The position numbers and the translations under genes are program-made. DNA of 47,216 nt from a virus, in IMG/VR virus record IMGVR_UViG_3300031702_000009, positions 1-47,216 of that record; one strand, written 5' to 3'. The notes below the pieces were generated by a model. That model worked only from the letters and a program-made list of their open reading frames with translations. It was not told the DNA's origin and searched no databases. Each line of letters starts with the position of its first letter. The stretch's first letter is position 1. Shown here piece after piece: positions 21,066 to 27,503 of this stretch.

Positions 21066-22892
21066 CTACTTGTCGTTAAGTTTGTTAAAGATTGTGCCTT
21101 CGTTTTGTTCTGCATTTTGTTGATACCCTTCAGGCTCAATTAGTTGGGTTAAGTCAGGTTTGATTCTAACTTGTTCACCTTCTTCGTTTTGTTTAATATA
21201 CGCTTTTGGCTCTTCCCAAGGAAGAACGTCTATTGTACCCTTTATATATCTGTTCTTTTCCATCTTAAGAGTTAGATTTGGGTTTGCGTCTTTCCATGCA
21301 TGTTTTGCTGTTTTGAATTCTTCAGTAGTGTCTTTAGCATCGTACTCATCTTTACGTGCTTGTTCCTCAGCGGACAATTCTTCCAAGTTTGATACGTCCG
21401 GTGATTCTACTTTTTTTTTAGGTTCTTCTGCAAGCTCTGTTAGTGCGTCATATACAGTTTCTGTATCTGGTTTGCCAAAATCTAATTCTAGTTGTTCATT
21501 GGCAACTGCCCACTCATCTAAGAATTCATCCCTTTCAGTTGGGCCTACTCTTCCAGTATCATCGCTAAACTCTTTGTCTATTGTTTCTTGATCCACGTCT
21601 TCAAACTTAGGCTCATCAGGTTCATAATCATCTTTAGTGTTTATTGGGCCTGGGTTGTCAACTATCTTTTGCATCCTTGCGCGGTTATTGCTTATGCCTT
21701 TGTTCTTTCGAGCAAAGTCAAATGTGTACTGACTAGCAATTAATAGCAATACTGCTAGTGGATCAAACACAAAGATAATAATTATAATTACCCATGTAAC
21801 TGCTTTCTCCAGCATATTCTTATCTGCTTGTTCGCCATAAACAAACTCAGCAATGTACTTAATTGGTCCTACTTCTGCTTCTAGTTGACGATACTCGCCT
21901 TCTAGTTCATACTTCTGGTCTGTAAGTGTTTCTATTTCTGCATTAGCTGTTTTAATACGCTCGCCTTGTTCATCAACCGCCGCATCAATTTCAACTGTTT
22001 TATCTGTCTTGCCTACCTGTGCCCGTAAACGATTAATTAACTTATTAGACTCTGCAATTTGATTGTCTGCTTTGTCACGTAGCTTTGAAATTGCTTTTCG
22101 TGCATCAATAATAGTAGCAGACTGTGCGGCGTCTTGTATCTTTTGTATCCATTCGTTACGTTCTAATTTCTTAGAGTCTGTCCATGCAGTAAATGCGGCG
22201 GCTGTCTTAGGTCCGTATGCGCCATCTGCTTTAGAACCAATCATTCCCTGTGCTTTTTTAATTTCACCTGCATCTATATAGCGTTGTAACCTAGCAATAC
22301 TTGCATCAATATTGTCAAGTTCACCTTGGAAGAGAGTAGTTACGTTTGCAATGATTAAATTTTGTTCTGTAATAGCAGGCTGGATACGGTCGTATGCTGT
22401 GTCAATACGTTCTTGTTCTTTGTCAATTTGTTCTTGTATGATGCTGTCATTACTAGTGCCACTAGACTGCAATGCTACAATCTTAGTTTCTGCACGAACA
22501 ACAAGCTCTTGTTGTCTTGTAATCTCAGTTGTAATACGTTCTACTTGTGCAACACTTTCTACACCTGCACTAGTTTGTTCAATGTGTGCTTTGCTTAGGT
22601 ATCCAAAGATACCCATGCTTGTAATAAACATAAGGATAAGAACTGCTAGTGCTAGGTAATATTTTAACCACCAAGCCGCTTGTTGCCAATATCGATGTAA
22701 CCATACTGCTGTTACTAACTTAGCCAATTCAAGTGTTGTTCCCATAATCATAATGGGTATAGCGGCCGCGGCAAAAATTGCTACTAGTCCTGCTACTGAA
22801 TAGTATATTGCTACCGCACTAATAGCTAGGGCAGTAATCATTGTGAGTATCGCTAAAAACATTGTATAGTATTTACCGGGTTGTTCGTTCAT
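21066..22892 (-). CDS. Large multi-pass membrane coiled-coil protein with PG-binding-like motif
   Basis: 608 residues. Three N-terminal membrane segments (about 11-30, 34-55, 77-97), then a long coiled coil (about 110-345) and a further membrane segment (VTWVIIIIIFVFDPLAVLLL, about 367-386). A charged, disordered C-terminal tail follows. Within the coiled coil, KKAQGMIGSKADGAYGPKTA resembles the repeat of peptidoglycan-binding domain 1. The topology is that of an envelope-spanning organiser. Comparable large membrane proteins occur in T4-like marine phages without assigned function. Confidence 0.65.
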   Translation of the reverse strand: MNEQPGKYYTMFLAILTMITALAISAVAIYYSVAGLVAIFAAAAIPIMIMGTTLELAKLVTAVWLHRYWQQAAWWLKYYLALAVLILMFITSMGIFGYLSKAHIEQTSAGVESVAQVERITTEITRQQELVVRAETKIVALQSSGTSNDSIIQEQIDKEQERIDTAYDRIQPAITEQNLIIANVTTLFQGELDNIDASIARLQRYIDAGEIKKAQGMIGSKADGAYGPKTAAAFTAWTDSKKLERNEWIQKIQDAAQSATIIDARKAISKLRDKADNQIAESNKLINRLRAQVGKTDKTVEIDAAVDEQGERIKTANAEIETLTDQKYELEGEYRQLEAEVGPIKYIAEFVYGEQADKNMLEKAVTWVIIIIIFVFDPLAVLLLIASQYTFDFARKNKGISNNRARMQKIVDNPGPINTKDDYEPDEPKFEDVDQETIDKEFSDDTGRVGPTERDEFLDEWAVANEQLELDFGKPDTETVYDALTELAEEPKKKVESPDVSNLEELSAEEQARKDEYDAKDTTEEFKTAKHAWKDANPNLTLKMEKNRYIKGTIDVLPWEEPKAYIKQNEEGEQVRIKPDLTQLIEPEGYQQNAEQNEGTIFNKLNDK

Positions 22893-22899
22893 AGATATA

Positions 22900-23337
22900 T
22901 TACCTGTTAATTATAAAACGCCATCCATCATGCCCTGCTTCTTTACATGCAGTTTCATCAAAATTACGTTGTTTGTTATCTACAACAACCGTACTATAAA
23001 GGACTTTACAAAACCCACTACCTTGTGGATATCCGTGTACTGCCTTTACGCCGCCCATTGCATTTGCTTCGTACCACTGGTGTAATACACCGTACTCGCT
23101 TTCAAGTGCAGAGTATACTGCCATTGTTTGTTTTTGTTTTTGTTGTGGGTTTAAACTATAGTGCCTATCTTGAATAAAATTGTATGCCAAAGATACTGAT
23201 GAATTTACGTTAGCATATGGTCCACTAACTGCACCTTGTATTGAAGAAGTTTGGTAAGGCGTTGCGCCACATGCAACCAAACTACCTAAAGTTGCCATTA
23301 ACGTTAAGAATTTCCCAACTGCCATCAAGTTTTTCAC
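22900..23337 (-). CDS. Lipoprotein
   Basis: 145 residues from a GTG start: GAGGAG sits six bases before GTG, giving a signal of the type MKNLMAVGKFLTLMATLGSLVACG with lipobox LVAC. A longer frame upstream overlaps the next lipoprotein gene and is rejected. The mature part has three Cys besides the lipid Cys and an aromatic C-terminus. It is in a three-gene cluster of exported proteins downstream of the promoter at 24148-24176. Role unknown; envelope modification or superinfection exclusion is possible (inference). Confidence 0.65.
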   Translation of the reverse strand: MKNLMAVGKFLTLMATLGSLVACGATPYQTSSIQGAVSGPYANVNSSVSLAYNFIQDRHYSLNPQQKQKQTMAVYSALESEYGVLHQWYEANAMGGVKAVHGYPQGSGFCKVLYSTVVVDNKQRNFDETACKEAGHDGWRFIINR

Positions 23338-23608
23338 ATCGAACTCCTCTTTGATTGTATGCTCTGCCATTTCTAGTTTCTGTAAAGAAAAATTCTCTAC
23401 ATGCTTTATCAATTCCTGCACGTTGAGTTGCCGCTTGTTGCCCAGGTCGATCAGTACACTGCAATATAGTATTACTAGCCACTTCTTCATTGTTGCGTTT
23501 AGTAATTGTCTGATCAGTATAACAGTAGGGTGTTTGATATACAACTGTTTCGTTGCTCGCGCACCCTACTAAGGCAACTGCGCATATAATTGCAATTAGC
23601 CTTTTCAT
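23282..23608 (-). CDS. Lipoprotein
   Basis: 108 residues. Signal MKRLIAIICAVALVGC with lipobox LVGC at residue 16. The mature domain has several Cys (CYT, CTDR, CREFF, CEKLD), likely forming disulfides. It overlaps the next gene by 56 bases. No recognised family. Confidence 0.7.
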   Translation of the reverse strand: MKRLIAIICAVALVGCASNETVVYQTPYCYTDQTITKRNNEEVASNTILQCTDRPGQQAATQRAGIDKACREFFFTETRNGRAYNQRGVRCEKLDGSWEILNVNGNFR

Positions 23609-23609
23609 G

Positions 23610-24101
23610 TTACTGTCCTGTTGCTACTTGTGTCTGTGTTGTAACTAATGAATCAAACACTGCTTTAGGCATCCGTAATTTTACAAACGTGTAATGGTTG
23701 CCTGCGTAGATATATGTACCACGTTCTTCCTCTAAGTGTTGTGTAACTCGTGTATCACTCACTTTATAAGAAATTTCTGTAGAAGTATTTTTAATATCGT
23801 TTACAATGCTAATTTTAGTTTCGCTGTTAACACGACCGTTAATACGTTTTGCAAAATTATTCATTGCAATCGCATACATTTGCTCTTCAGCGGCTTGCTG
23901 GTAACGACTTTCGCCCGCGCCACATGCGTATGCATACTCTTCTTTCCACCAAAACCAACCTTCAGTTCCTGCTTGAGCGCAACTTGCATACCATTTAGGT
24001 TGTGCATAGCTATCGCGTTCTGTAATTTCTACTGTTGAGCTACATGCTCCTAGAGTTGCTAAAGCCGCAACTAGTGTAGCTGTTTTAATAATGCCTTTCA
24101 T
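23610..24101 (-). CDS. LPP20-like lipoprotein
   Basis: 163 residues. Signal MKGIIKTATLVAALATLGAC with lipobox LGAC at residue 20. The region YACGAGESRYQQAAEEQMYAI is reminiscent of LPP20-type lipoproteins; the remainder is a mixed alpha/beta domain. It is the first gene after the promoter at 24148-24176, so the three-gene cluster is probably transcribed together. Confidence 0.7.
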   Translation of the reverse strand: MKGIIKTATLVAALATLGACSSTVEITERDSYAQPKWYASCAQAGTEGWFWWKEEYAYACGAGESRYQQAAEEQMYAIAMNNFAKRINGRVNSETKISIVNDIKNTSTEISYKVSDTRVTQHLEEERGTYIYAGNHYTFVKLRMPKAVFDSLVTTQTQVATGQ

Positions 24102-24147
24102 AAACTTCTCCTGTGCCTGTGTGTGTTTTAGTTAAGTTACTCCATAT

Positions 24148-24176
24148 AGTATAACAGCAAATTACTCTGCTGTCAA
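24148..24176 (-). promoter_or_regulatory. Sigma-70-type promoter for the lipoprotein cluster
   Basis: Minus strand TTGACA, 17-base spacer, TATACT, 47 bases upstream of the start at 24101. Confidence 0.82.
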
Positions 24177-24180
24177 CCTT

Positions 24181-24753
24181 TTATGGCCATCTGTAAAATA
24201 TATGCATACCAATACTACCAACAAGATCTAATTCTGGTGCCCATTTTGGAGACACATAGTCTGCATGGTAGTGAGTTGCTCCTTCAGTAATGCCACGATA
24301 CTTGTCATGCACGACCATCATATAAGCAATTGTTTGTGCTCGTCTCCAAGAGTCGCCGTCAGCTACTGCGTCAGCACGACCGTCACAGTACCAGCTAAAC
24401 TGGCACATGTTTCGAATTGGATAATAAACACGTTCTGAATCTTGCATTTCATCATATTGGCTTGTCTTCCAACTTTCTTTCATCTTTGCTTGCATTACAA
24501 CATCACAAATTGTCTCAGGATAGCGTGTGTCTTTAACTCGATTAAGAGTTACATCAGCAACAGCAAATTGCCCTGCTAATGATTCAGCTCGCGCTTCGTG
24601 ATAGATGTTCATCGCCAAACAATAAAGTTGTGGCTGGTTTGTAGCTGTAAATAGTTCGTATTGTTCTGTTTGTTTTAGATTAGTTGCTTGTGCCGACTGC
24701 ACAGTAGCACCCATGACTATAACTAGCCCTGTTAATAGTGTAAGTAATTTCAT
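24181..24753 (-). CDS. SleB-type cell-wall hydrolase (endolysin candidate)
   Basis: 190 residues with a cleavable signal peptide (MKLLTLLTGLVIVMGATVQS...). LYCLAMNIYHEARAESLAGQ (catalytic Glu), VTLNRV, YPETICDVV and CQFSWYCDG are the core of the Hydrolase_2/SleB family that cleaves peptidoglycan. The signal peptide implies Sec export, so lysis could be timed differently from a holin-dependent endolysin. Promoter at 24815-24843. Confidence 0.88.
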   Translation of the reverse strand: MKLLTLLTGLVIVMGATVQSAQATNLKQTEQYELFTATNQPQLYCLAMNIYHEARAESLAGQFAVADVTLNRVKDTRYPETICDVVMQAKMKESWKTSQYDEMQDSERVYYPIRNMCQFSWYCDGRADAVADGDSWRRAQTIAYMMVVHDKYRGITEGATHYHADYVSPKWAPELDLVGSIGMHIFYRWP

Positions 24754-24814
24754 TTTATTTTGCCCCGTTAAGTATTTAAAGTTTATTTTATCAAAGTTAT
24801 CTACTCATACTATT

Positions 24815-24843
24815 ATTATAGCACTGGACTAATATATTGTCAA
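24815..24843 (-). promoter_or_regulatory. Sigma-70-type promoter
   Basis: Minus strand TTGACA, 17-base spacer, TATAAT, upstream of the cell-wall hydrolase. Confidence 0.85.
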
Positions 24844-24846
24844 CCG

Positions 24847-25275
24847 TTATCTACGCATACGTGCAATTTCAATTGCTTCGTGCTTGTTGTCTTCAAAGAT
24901 AGGAACCATGTTACTTTTATGCATCGTTGCAATTCCAAGTAGTTTACGTTCTCCTGTGTACTGCATTGTCTCTTTCTTTGTTGCAATACCAATACCAGAA
25001 TCTATACTAGGATAATGTTTTGTTTCGCGTTGAAATGCAGGTGATACTTTAAGTTCTTTAAATGCTGTCTTAGTTTTAGGTTTCCACATACCACGTACAT
25101 ACAAATCATAATCTTCTAAGGACATCATTTGATCATGTGCGTGTATACGCTTCATGTTCTTATTATATTCGCGATGTTGTTGTTCGAACCTAATTTGTTG
25201 TAATTTAGTTCGTTTAGATTGCTTGCGCTTTTTAGTGGATGTTGTTGTTAGTCCTTGCGCTAATGACATAGTCAT
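24847..25275 (-). CDS. Basic hypothetical protein
   Basis: 142 residues from the ATG after GGGGG (a second ATG two codons later is equally possible). The N-terminal third is very basic (TSTKKRKQSKRTKLQQIRFE), the rest mixed with many Met and Lys. No signal or catalytic motif. A role at nucleic acid is plausible from the charge. It has its own promoter. Confidence 0.6.
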   Translation of the reverse strand: MTMSLAQGLTTTSTKKRKQSKRTKLQQIRFEQQHREYNKNMKRIHAHDQMMSLEDYDLYVRGMWKPKTKTAFKELKVSPAFQRETKHYPSIDSGIGIATKKETMQYTGERKLLGIATMHKSNMVPIFEDNKHEAIEIARMRR

Positions 25276-25311
25276 GAAAAAACCCCCGCTCACTTATTAA
25301 TTTATATAACA

Positions 25312-25340
25312 AGTATAGCAGGAGGTCTTTAGTTTGTCAA
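25312..25340 (-). promoter_or_regulatory. Sigma-70-type promoter
   Basis: Minus strand TTGACA, 17-base spacer, TATACT, 37 bases upstream of the start at 25275. Confidence 0.82.
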
Positions 25341-25356
25341 CCGAGTTTGGTTTACA

Positions 25357-25512
25357 TTATGCTGGTGTTTTTACTGGAATTTTAATACCGGTAGTTTTAT
25401 GATATGCCCATGTGCAACCTTCTGGAAGAGGTCGACCAAAGGTTACTTTATTTGGTTTTGGATCTGCCCACTGGTGTGTGCCTGGTAATGTTTCATGAAT
25501 TGGTTGTGACAT
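25357..25512 (-). CDS. 51-residue hypothetical protein
   Basis: Starts at the ATG preceded by AAGGAAACTAAA. Sequence MSQPIHETLPGTHQWADPKP..., Pro/Gly/Trp-rich, probably a small single-domain or disordered protein. It lies just after the thermonuclease gene. No family recognised. Confidence 0.6.
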   Translation of the reverse strand: MSQPIHETLPGTHQWADPKPNKVTFGRPLPEGCTWAYHKTTGIKIPVKTPA

Positions 25513-25513
25513 T

Positions 25514-25996
25514 TTAGTTTCCTTGTACTTCGTTAATTTGTTCTTGAGTAACAATTCCTTGCTCTACAAGTATAGCTCTGTTAGCTATATGTTGTTCTTG
25601 TATTAACTCTTTGTTTTGAGCACTGTATACAACACCGTTATGGCTTTGTAAAATGCTATCAACTAAGCTAATTTGTTGCGAAGCTCTGTCGCTTACGTTG
25701 CCATCTTCGCCGACTAAAAGAAAGTCGCCTAAGATACGTCCGAACTTGCCTTTTGAATCGTATTTTTTAGTAGCTAGTTGTTGCATTGATCCTACTGGCA
25801 GAGCCGCTTCAACAAATGCTTTTGCCGCATATCCGAATAACTTTTCTACTTTATCACTTGTTCGCGATTCAGGTGTATCAACACCCATCAAACGCACACG
25901 CTCATCATTTAACCAAACGCCGAAGCCTAGGTCAATGTTTATGTCAACAGTATCGCCGTCAACTACTCTTACTATTTCACATCTATATTCATACAT
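25514..25996 (-). CDS. Thermonuclease-family (SNase) protein
   Basis: 160 residues. VVDGDTVDINIDLGFGVWLN, then VRLMGVDTPESRT and GKFGRILGD, reproduce the staphylococcal nuclease core: Asp residues for Ca2+, the Arg of RLMG, the Glu of DTPESR and the Arg of FGRIL. It hydrolyses DNA and RNA. There is no signal peptide, so it acts in the cytoplasm, possibly on host nucleic acid. Short C-terminal extension of unknown use. Confidence 0.88.
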   Translation of the reverse strand: MYEYRCEIVRVVDGDTVDINIDLGFGVWLNDERVRLMGVDTPESRTSDKVEKLFGYAAKAFVEAALPVGSMQQLATKKYDSKGKFGRILGDFLLVGEDGNVSDRASQQISLVDSILQSHNGVVYSAQNKELIQEQHIANRAILVEQGIVTQEQINEVQGN

Positions 25997-26006
25997 ATCT
26001 GCTCCT

Positions 26007-26201
26007 TTATCCGCTAAATGTACCTATTAAAATTGGGCCAAACAAACTGCCCGCCCATGCTAGTGCAACAATAGTCACTACTCCGTATACTAACCATTTA
26101 ATTTTAAAATCGTCTACGACCATCTTTAAACCTATTAGCTCGTTACCTAATACACGTACCGAAACTTCCAGTTTGCCTACTTCGTCTTTAACTTCTGCCA
26201 C
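26007..26201 (-). CDS. Small membrane protein, XhlA/holin-like topology
   Basis: 64 residues from GTG, with AGGAGG five bases upstream. An amphipathic coiled-coil N-terminal half (VGKLEVSVRVLGNELIGLKM) is followed by one membrane segment (WLVYGVVTIVALAWAGSLFG). The arrangement resembles hemolysin XhlA-like small phage proteins and the protein at 41107-41337. An ACTAAATA element at 26226-26233 may be a late promoter. The holin role is inference. Confidence 0.6.
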   Translation of the reverse strand: MAEVKDEVGKLEVSVRVLGNELIGLKMVVDDFKIKWLVYGVVTIVALAWAGSLFGPILIGTFSG

Positions 26202-26237
26202 ATTAACCTCCTATGTTCTTATTAAGTATTTAGTCAT

Positions 26238-26269
26238 AAAAAAAGGCCGCTGTTAAAAAGCGACCTTTT
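26238..26269 (-). terminator. Rho-independent terminator of the porin-like gene
   Basis: Nine-pair stem (AAGGTCGCT / AGCGGCCTT, one G-U) with a 7-base loop, followed by seven T on the minus strand. T residues on the other side also allow it to work in reverse. Confidence 0.85.
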
Positions 26270-26279
26270 TAAATTTAAT

Positions 26280-26867
26280 TTAGAATTTAACAGTAATACC
26301 CATGTTTAATTCTCTGTCTTCCATTGTGTCAAAGTTTACTGAACGATCTTCAACAATCGCTAAGTTAATTGACATAGTTGTATTAACATTAAAGTTAGTA
26401 CCATACTCTAAGTATGTGTCAGTACGATTAAAATCTGCCCAATCTGTACTGTTAGATTGTACATCTACGCCCATTTCAGCATAAGGAGTAAGTACTCCTA
26501 TTACTTTACTGACACCAACATAAGGTGTTGCAGTAAGCGTCTTGTTAGCCATACTGTCGCCCCATTTGTATGCAATTCCGCCACCTGCGTATACGTCAAT
26601 CGGTCCAGCTGGTAAAGTTGCTTCTTTGCCGGCTCTGGCTTTCCAGTCATCTGATGCGCCATTACGTAAATAGGTAATTGATCCGTCTACTAGACCTAAA
26701 TCTCTAGAGATCGCATATTCTTGTGATCCAGTTTCAGGTGCTTTGACCGACAGCGTAAACTTTTCAGATACGGCTGTCATTGACAGAACAGTGTTATCAT
26801 AATTGTCAGCCAATGCCGAAGTTGAAAGTCCGGCCGCTAAGACCGAAGCAATTAGTAAGTTTCTCAT
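26280..26867 (-). CDS. Outer-membrane beta-barrel (porin-like) protein
   Basis: 195 residues. Signal peptide MRNLLIASVLAAGLSTSALA. The mature protein is built of alternating polar/hydrophobic strands with aromatic girdles (GIAYKWGDS, TATPYVGVSKVIGV, LTPYAEMGVDV) and ends in Phe (GITVKF), the C-terminal signature of outer-membrane barrels recognised by BamA. A phage-encoded barrel is uncommon. It is under a late-type promoter (26918-26925) and its own terminator, so it appears as the infection matures. Confidence 0.75.
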   Translation of the reverse strand: MRNLLIASVLAAGLSTSALADNYDNTVLSMTAVSEKFTLSVKAPETGSQEYAISRDLGLVDGSITYLRNGASDDWKARAGKEATLPAGPIDVYAGGGIAYKWGDSMANKTLTATPYVGVSKVIGVLTPYAEMGVDVQSNSTDWADFNRTDTYLEYGTNFNVNTTMSINLAIVEDRSVNFDTMEDRELNMGITVKF

Positions 26868-26917
26868 TTGTTATGTTTTCCTTGTAGTTAAAGCTAAGAG
26901 AAAGTCTCATAGCGTCA

Positions 26918-26925
26918 TATTTAGC
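26918..26925 (-). promoter_or_regulatory. Late-type promoter GCTAAATA
   Basis: Minus strand GCTAAATA 51 bases upstream of the porin-like gene; a variant also seen at 42750, 41096 and 46265. The adjacent AGAAAGT/ACTTTCT hairpin (26927-26944) closes the upstream micro-gene. Confidence 0.45.
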
Positions 26926-26955
26926 AGAAAGTATTAACTTTCTGATAGTTCTGAA

Positions 26956-27081
26956 TCAGTCGTTGCGCTTACTCCTAAACATATCCCAAAACATCCAACA
27001 CAATGCACTAACTTGCATTAGTATTACGCCGATGCCTACTCCGAGGAAAAAACTAAAGCCTACTTTGATTAACAGTTCCAT
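26956..27081 (-). CDS. 41-residue single-pass membrane protein
   Basis: Starts at ATG 27081 with AGAGGA upstream. Sequence MELLIKVGFSFFLGVGIGVI..., one membrane segment (about 5-31) and a short basic tail (RSKRND). The clear ribosome-binding site and promoter-like element (27117-27145) support a real gene. It could be a small holin, antiholin or regulator of a host membrane protein; no homologue is recognised. Confidence 0.6.
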   Translation of the reverse strand: MELLIKVGFSFFLGVGIGVILMQVSALCWMFWDMFRSKRND

Positions 27082-27116
27082 TAGTAATCCTCTTTGTTGT
27101 TTGTTTCCTTAATACA

Positions 27117-27145
27117 GTTATAGCATGAAAAAGGAAAGTACGCAA
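27117..27145 (-). promoter_or_regulatory. Possible promoter for the 41-residue protein
   Basis: Minus strand TTGCGT, 17-base spacer, TATAAC; weak -35. Confidence 0.35.
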
Positions 27146-27190
27146 GAGTGCAAAAGTATAGAAGTATGCTAATTAGTCGGGGTATGATAA

Positions 27191-27214
27191 AAGAAAAGCA
27201 CCCGAAGGTGCCTT
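27191..27214 (-). terminator. Rho-independent terminator of the tmRNA
   Basis: On the minus strand GCACC-TTCG-GGTGC, a UUCG tetraloop hairpin, followed by TTTTCTTTT. It lies directly after the tmRNA coding piece. Confidence 0.88.
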
Positions 27215-27468
27215 TCTCTTGCTATGTTTGGTAACAAGGCCTAACTACCTCGTAACAGCCTAGGCTGCTAATGCTATATTTGCGTTTGCAATTATAAGTT
27301 TTCTTCGCGTTAACCCAGCTTAGATCGGGGTAACTCCACTCGCCTATTAATCCGCCTGTCGATCCTTGTTCAGCCCCATCAACTATACACTTATTAAATG
27401 TACACTTGGTGGAGCTGCCGGGTACTGCCCCCGGGTCCAGCTCGTCGTTTAGCTTGTTTCAACGTTAC
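27215..27468 (-). ncRNA. ssrA: tmRNA, circularly permuted two-piece form
   Basis: On the minus strand the acceptor piece comes first: T-arm analogue CCGGG-GGCAGTA-CCCGG, acceptor CAGCTCC, discriminator A and encoded CCA (CCA at 27407-27409). A 29-base spacer follows (27378-27406), then the coding piece starting GGGGCTG at 27377, which pairs with CAGCTCC (one G-U). It continues AACAAGGATCGAC, close to the tmRNA D-arm consensus, into the tag frame. This order is the permuted arrangement of alphaproteobacterial tmRNAs, where processing removes the spacer to leave two paired RNAs. The promoter at 27475-27503 and terminator at 27191-27214 frame it exactly. tmRNA frees stalled ribosomes and tags the product for proteolysis. 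Boundaries at the outer ends are approximate. Confidence 0.9.
27260..27289 (-). other. tmRNA tag reading frame (ANANIALAA)
   Basis: The resume codon GCA at 27289-27287 starts A-N-A-N-I-A-L-A-A followed by TAG. The start (GCA AAC) and end (GCA TTA GCA GCC stop) mirror the E. coli tag ANDENYALAA. The ALAA end is the signal that ClpXP-type proteases recognise. No upstream in-frame Ala codon competes. Confidence 0.88.
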
Positions 27469-27474
27469 ATACTA

Positions 27475-27503
27475 TTTATAACATGTTTACGCTACTTTGT
27501 CAA
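27475..27503 (-). promoter_or_regulatory. Sigma-70-type promoter of the tmRNA
   Basis: Minus strand TTGACA, 17-base spacer, TATAAA. The -35 box lies in the last codons of the Rieske-like gene. Confidence 0.82.

Noticed and set aside
27215-27468. Ordinary tRNA or riboswitch in the 27.2-27.5 kb gap
   Set aside because: The sequence contains tmRNA-specific elements (GGGGCTG start, tag frame, CCA end in permuted order) instead.
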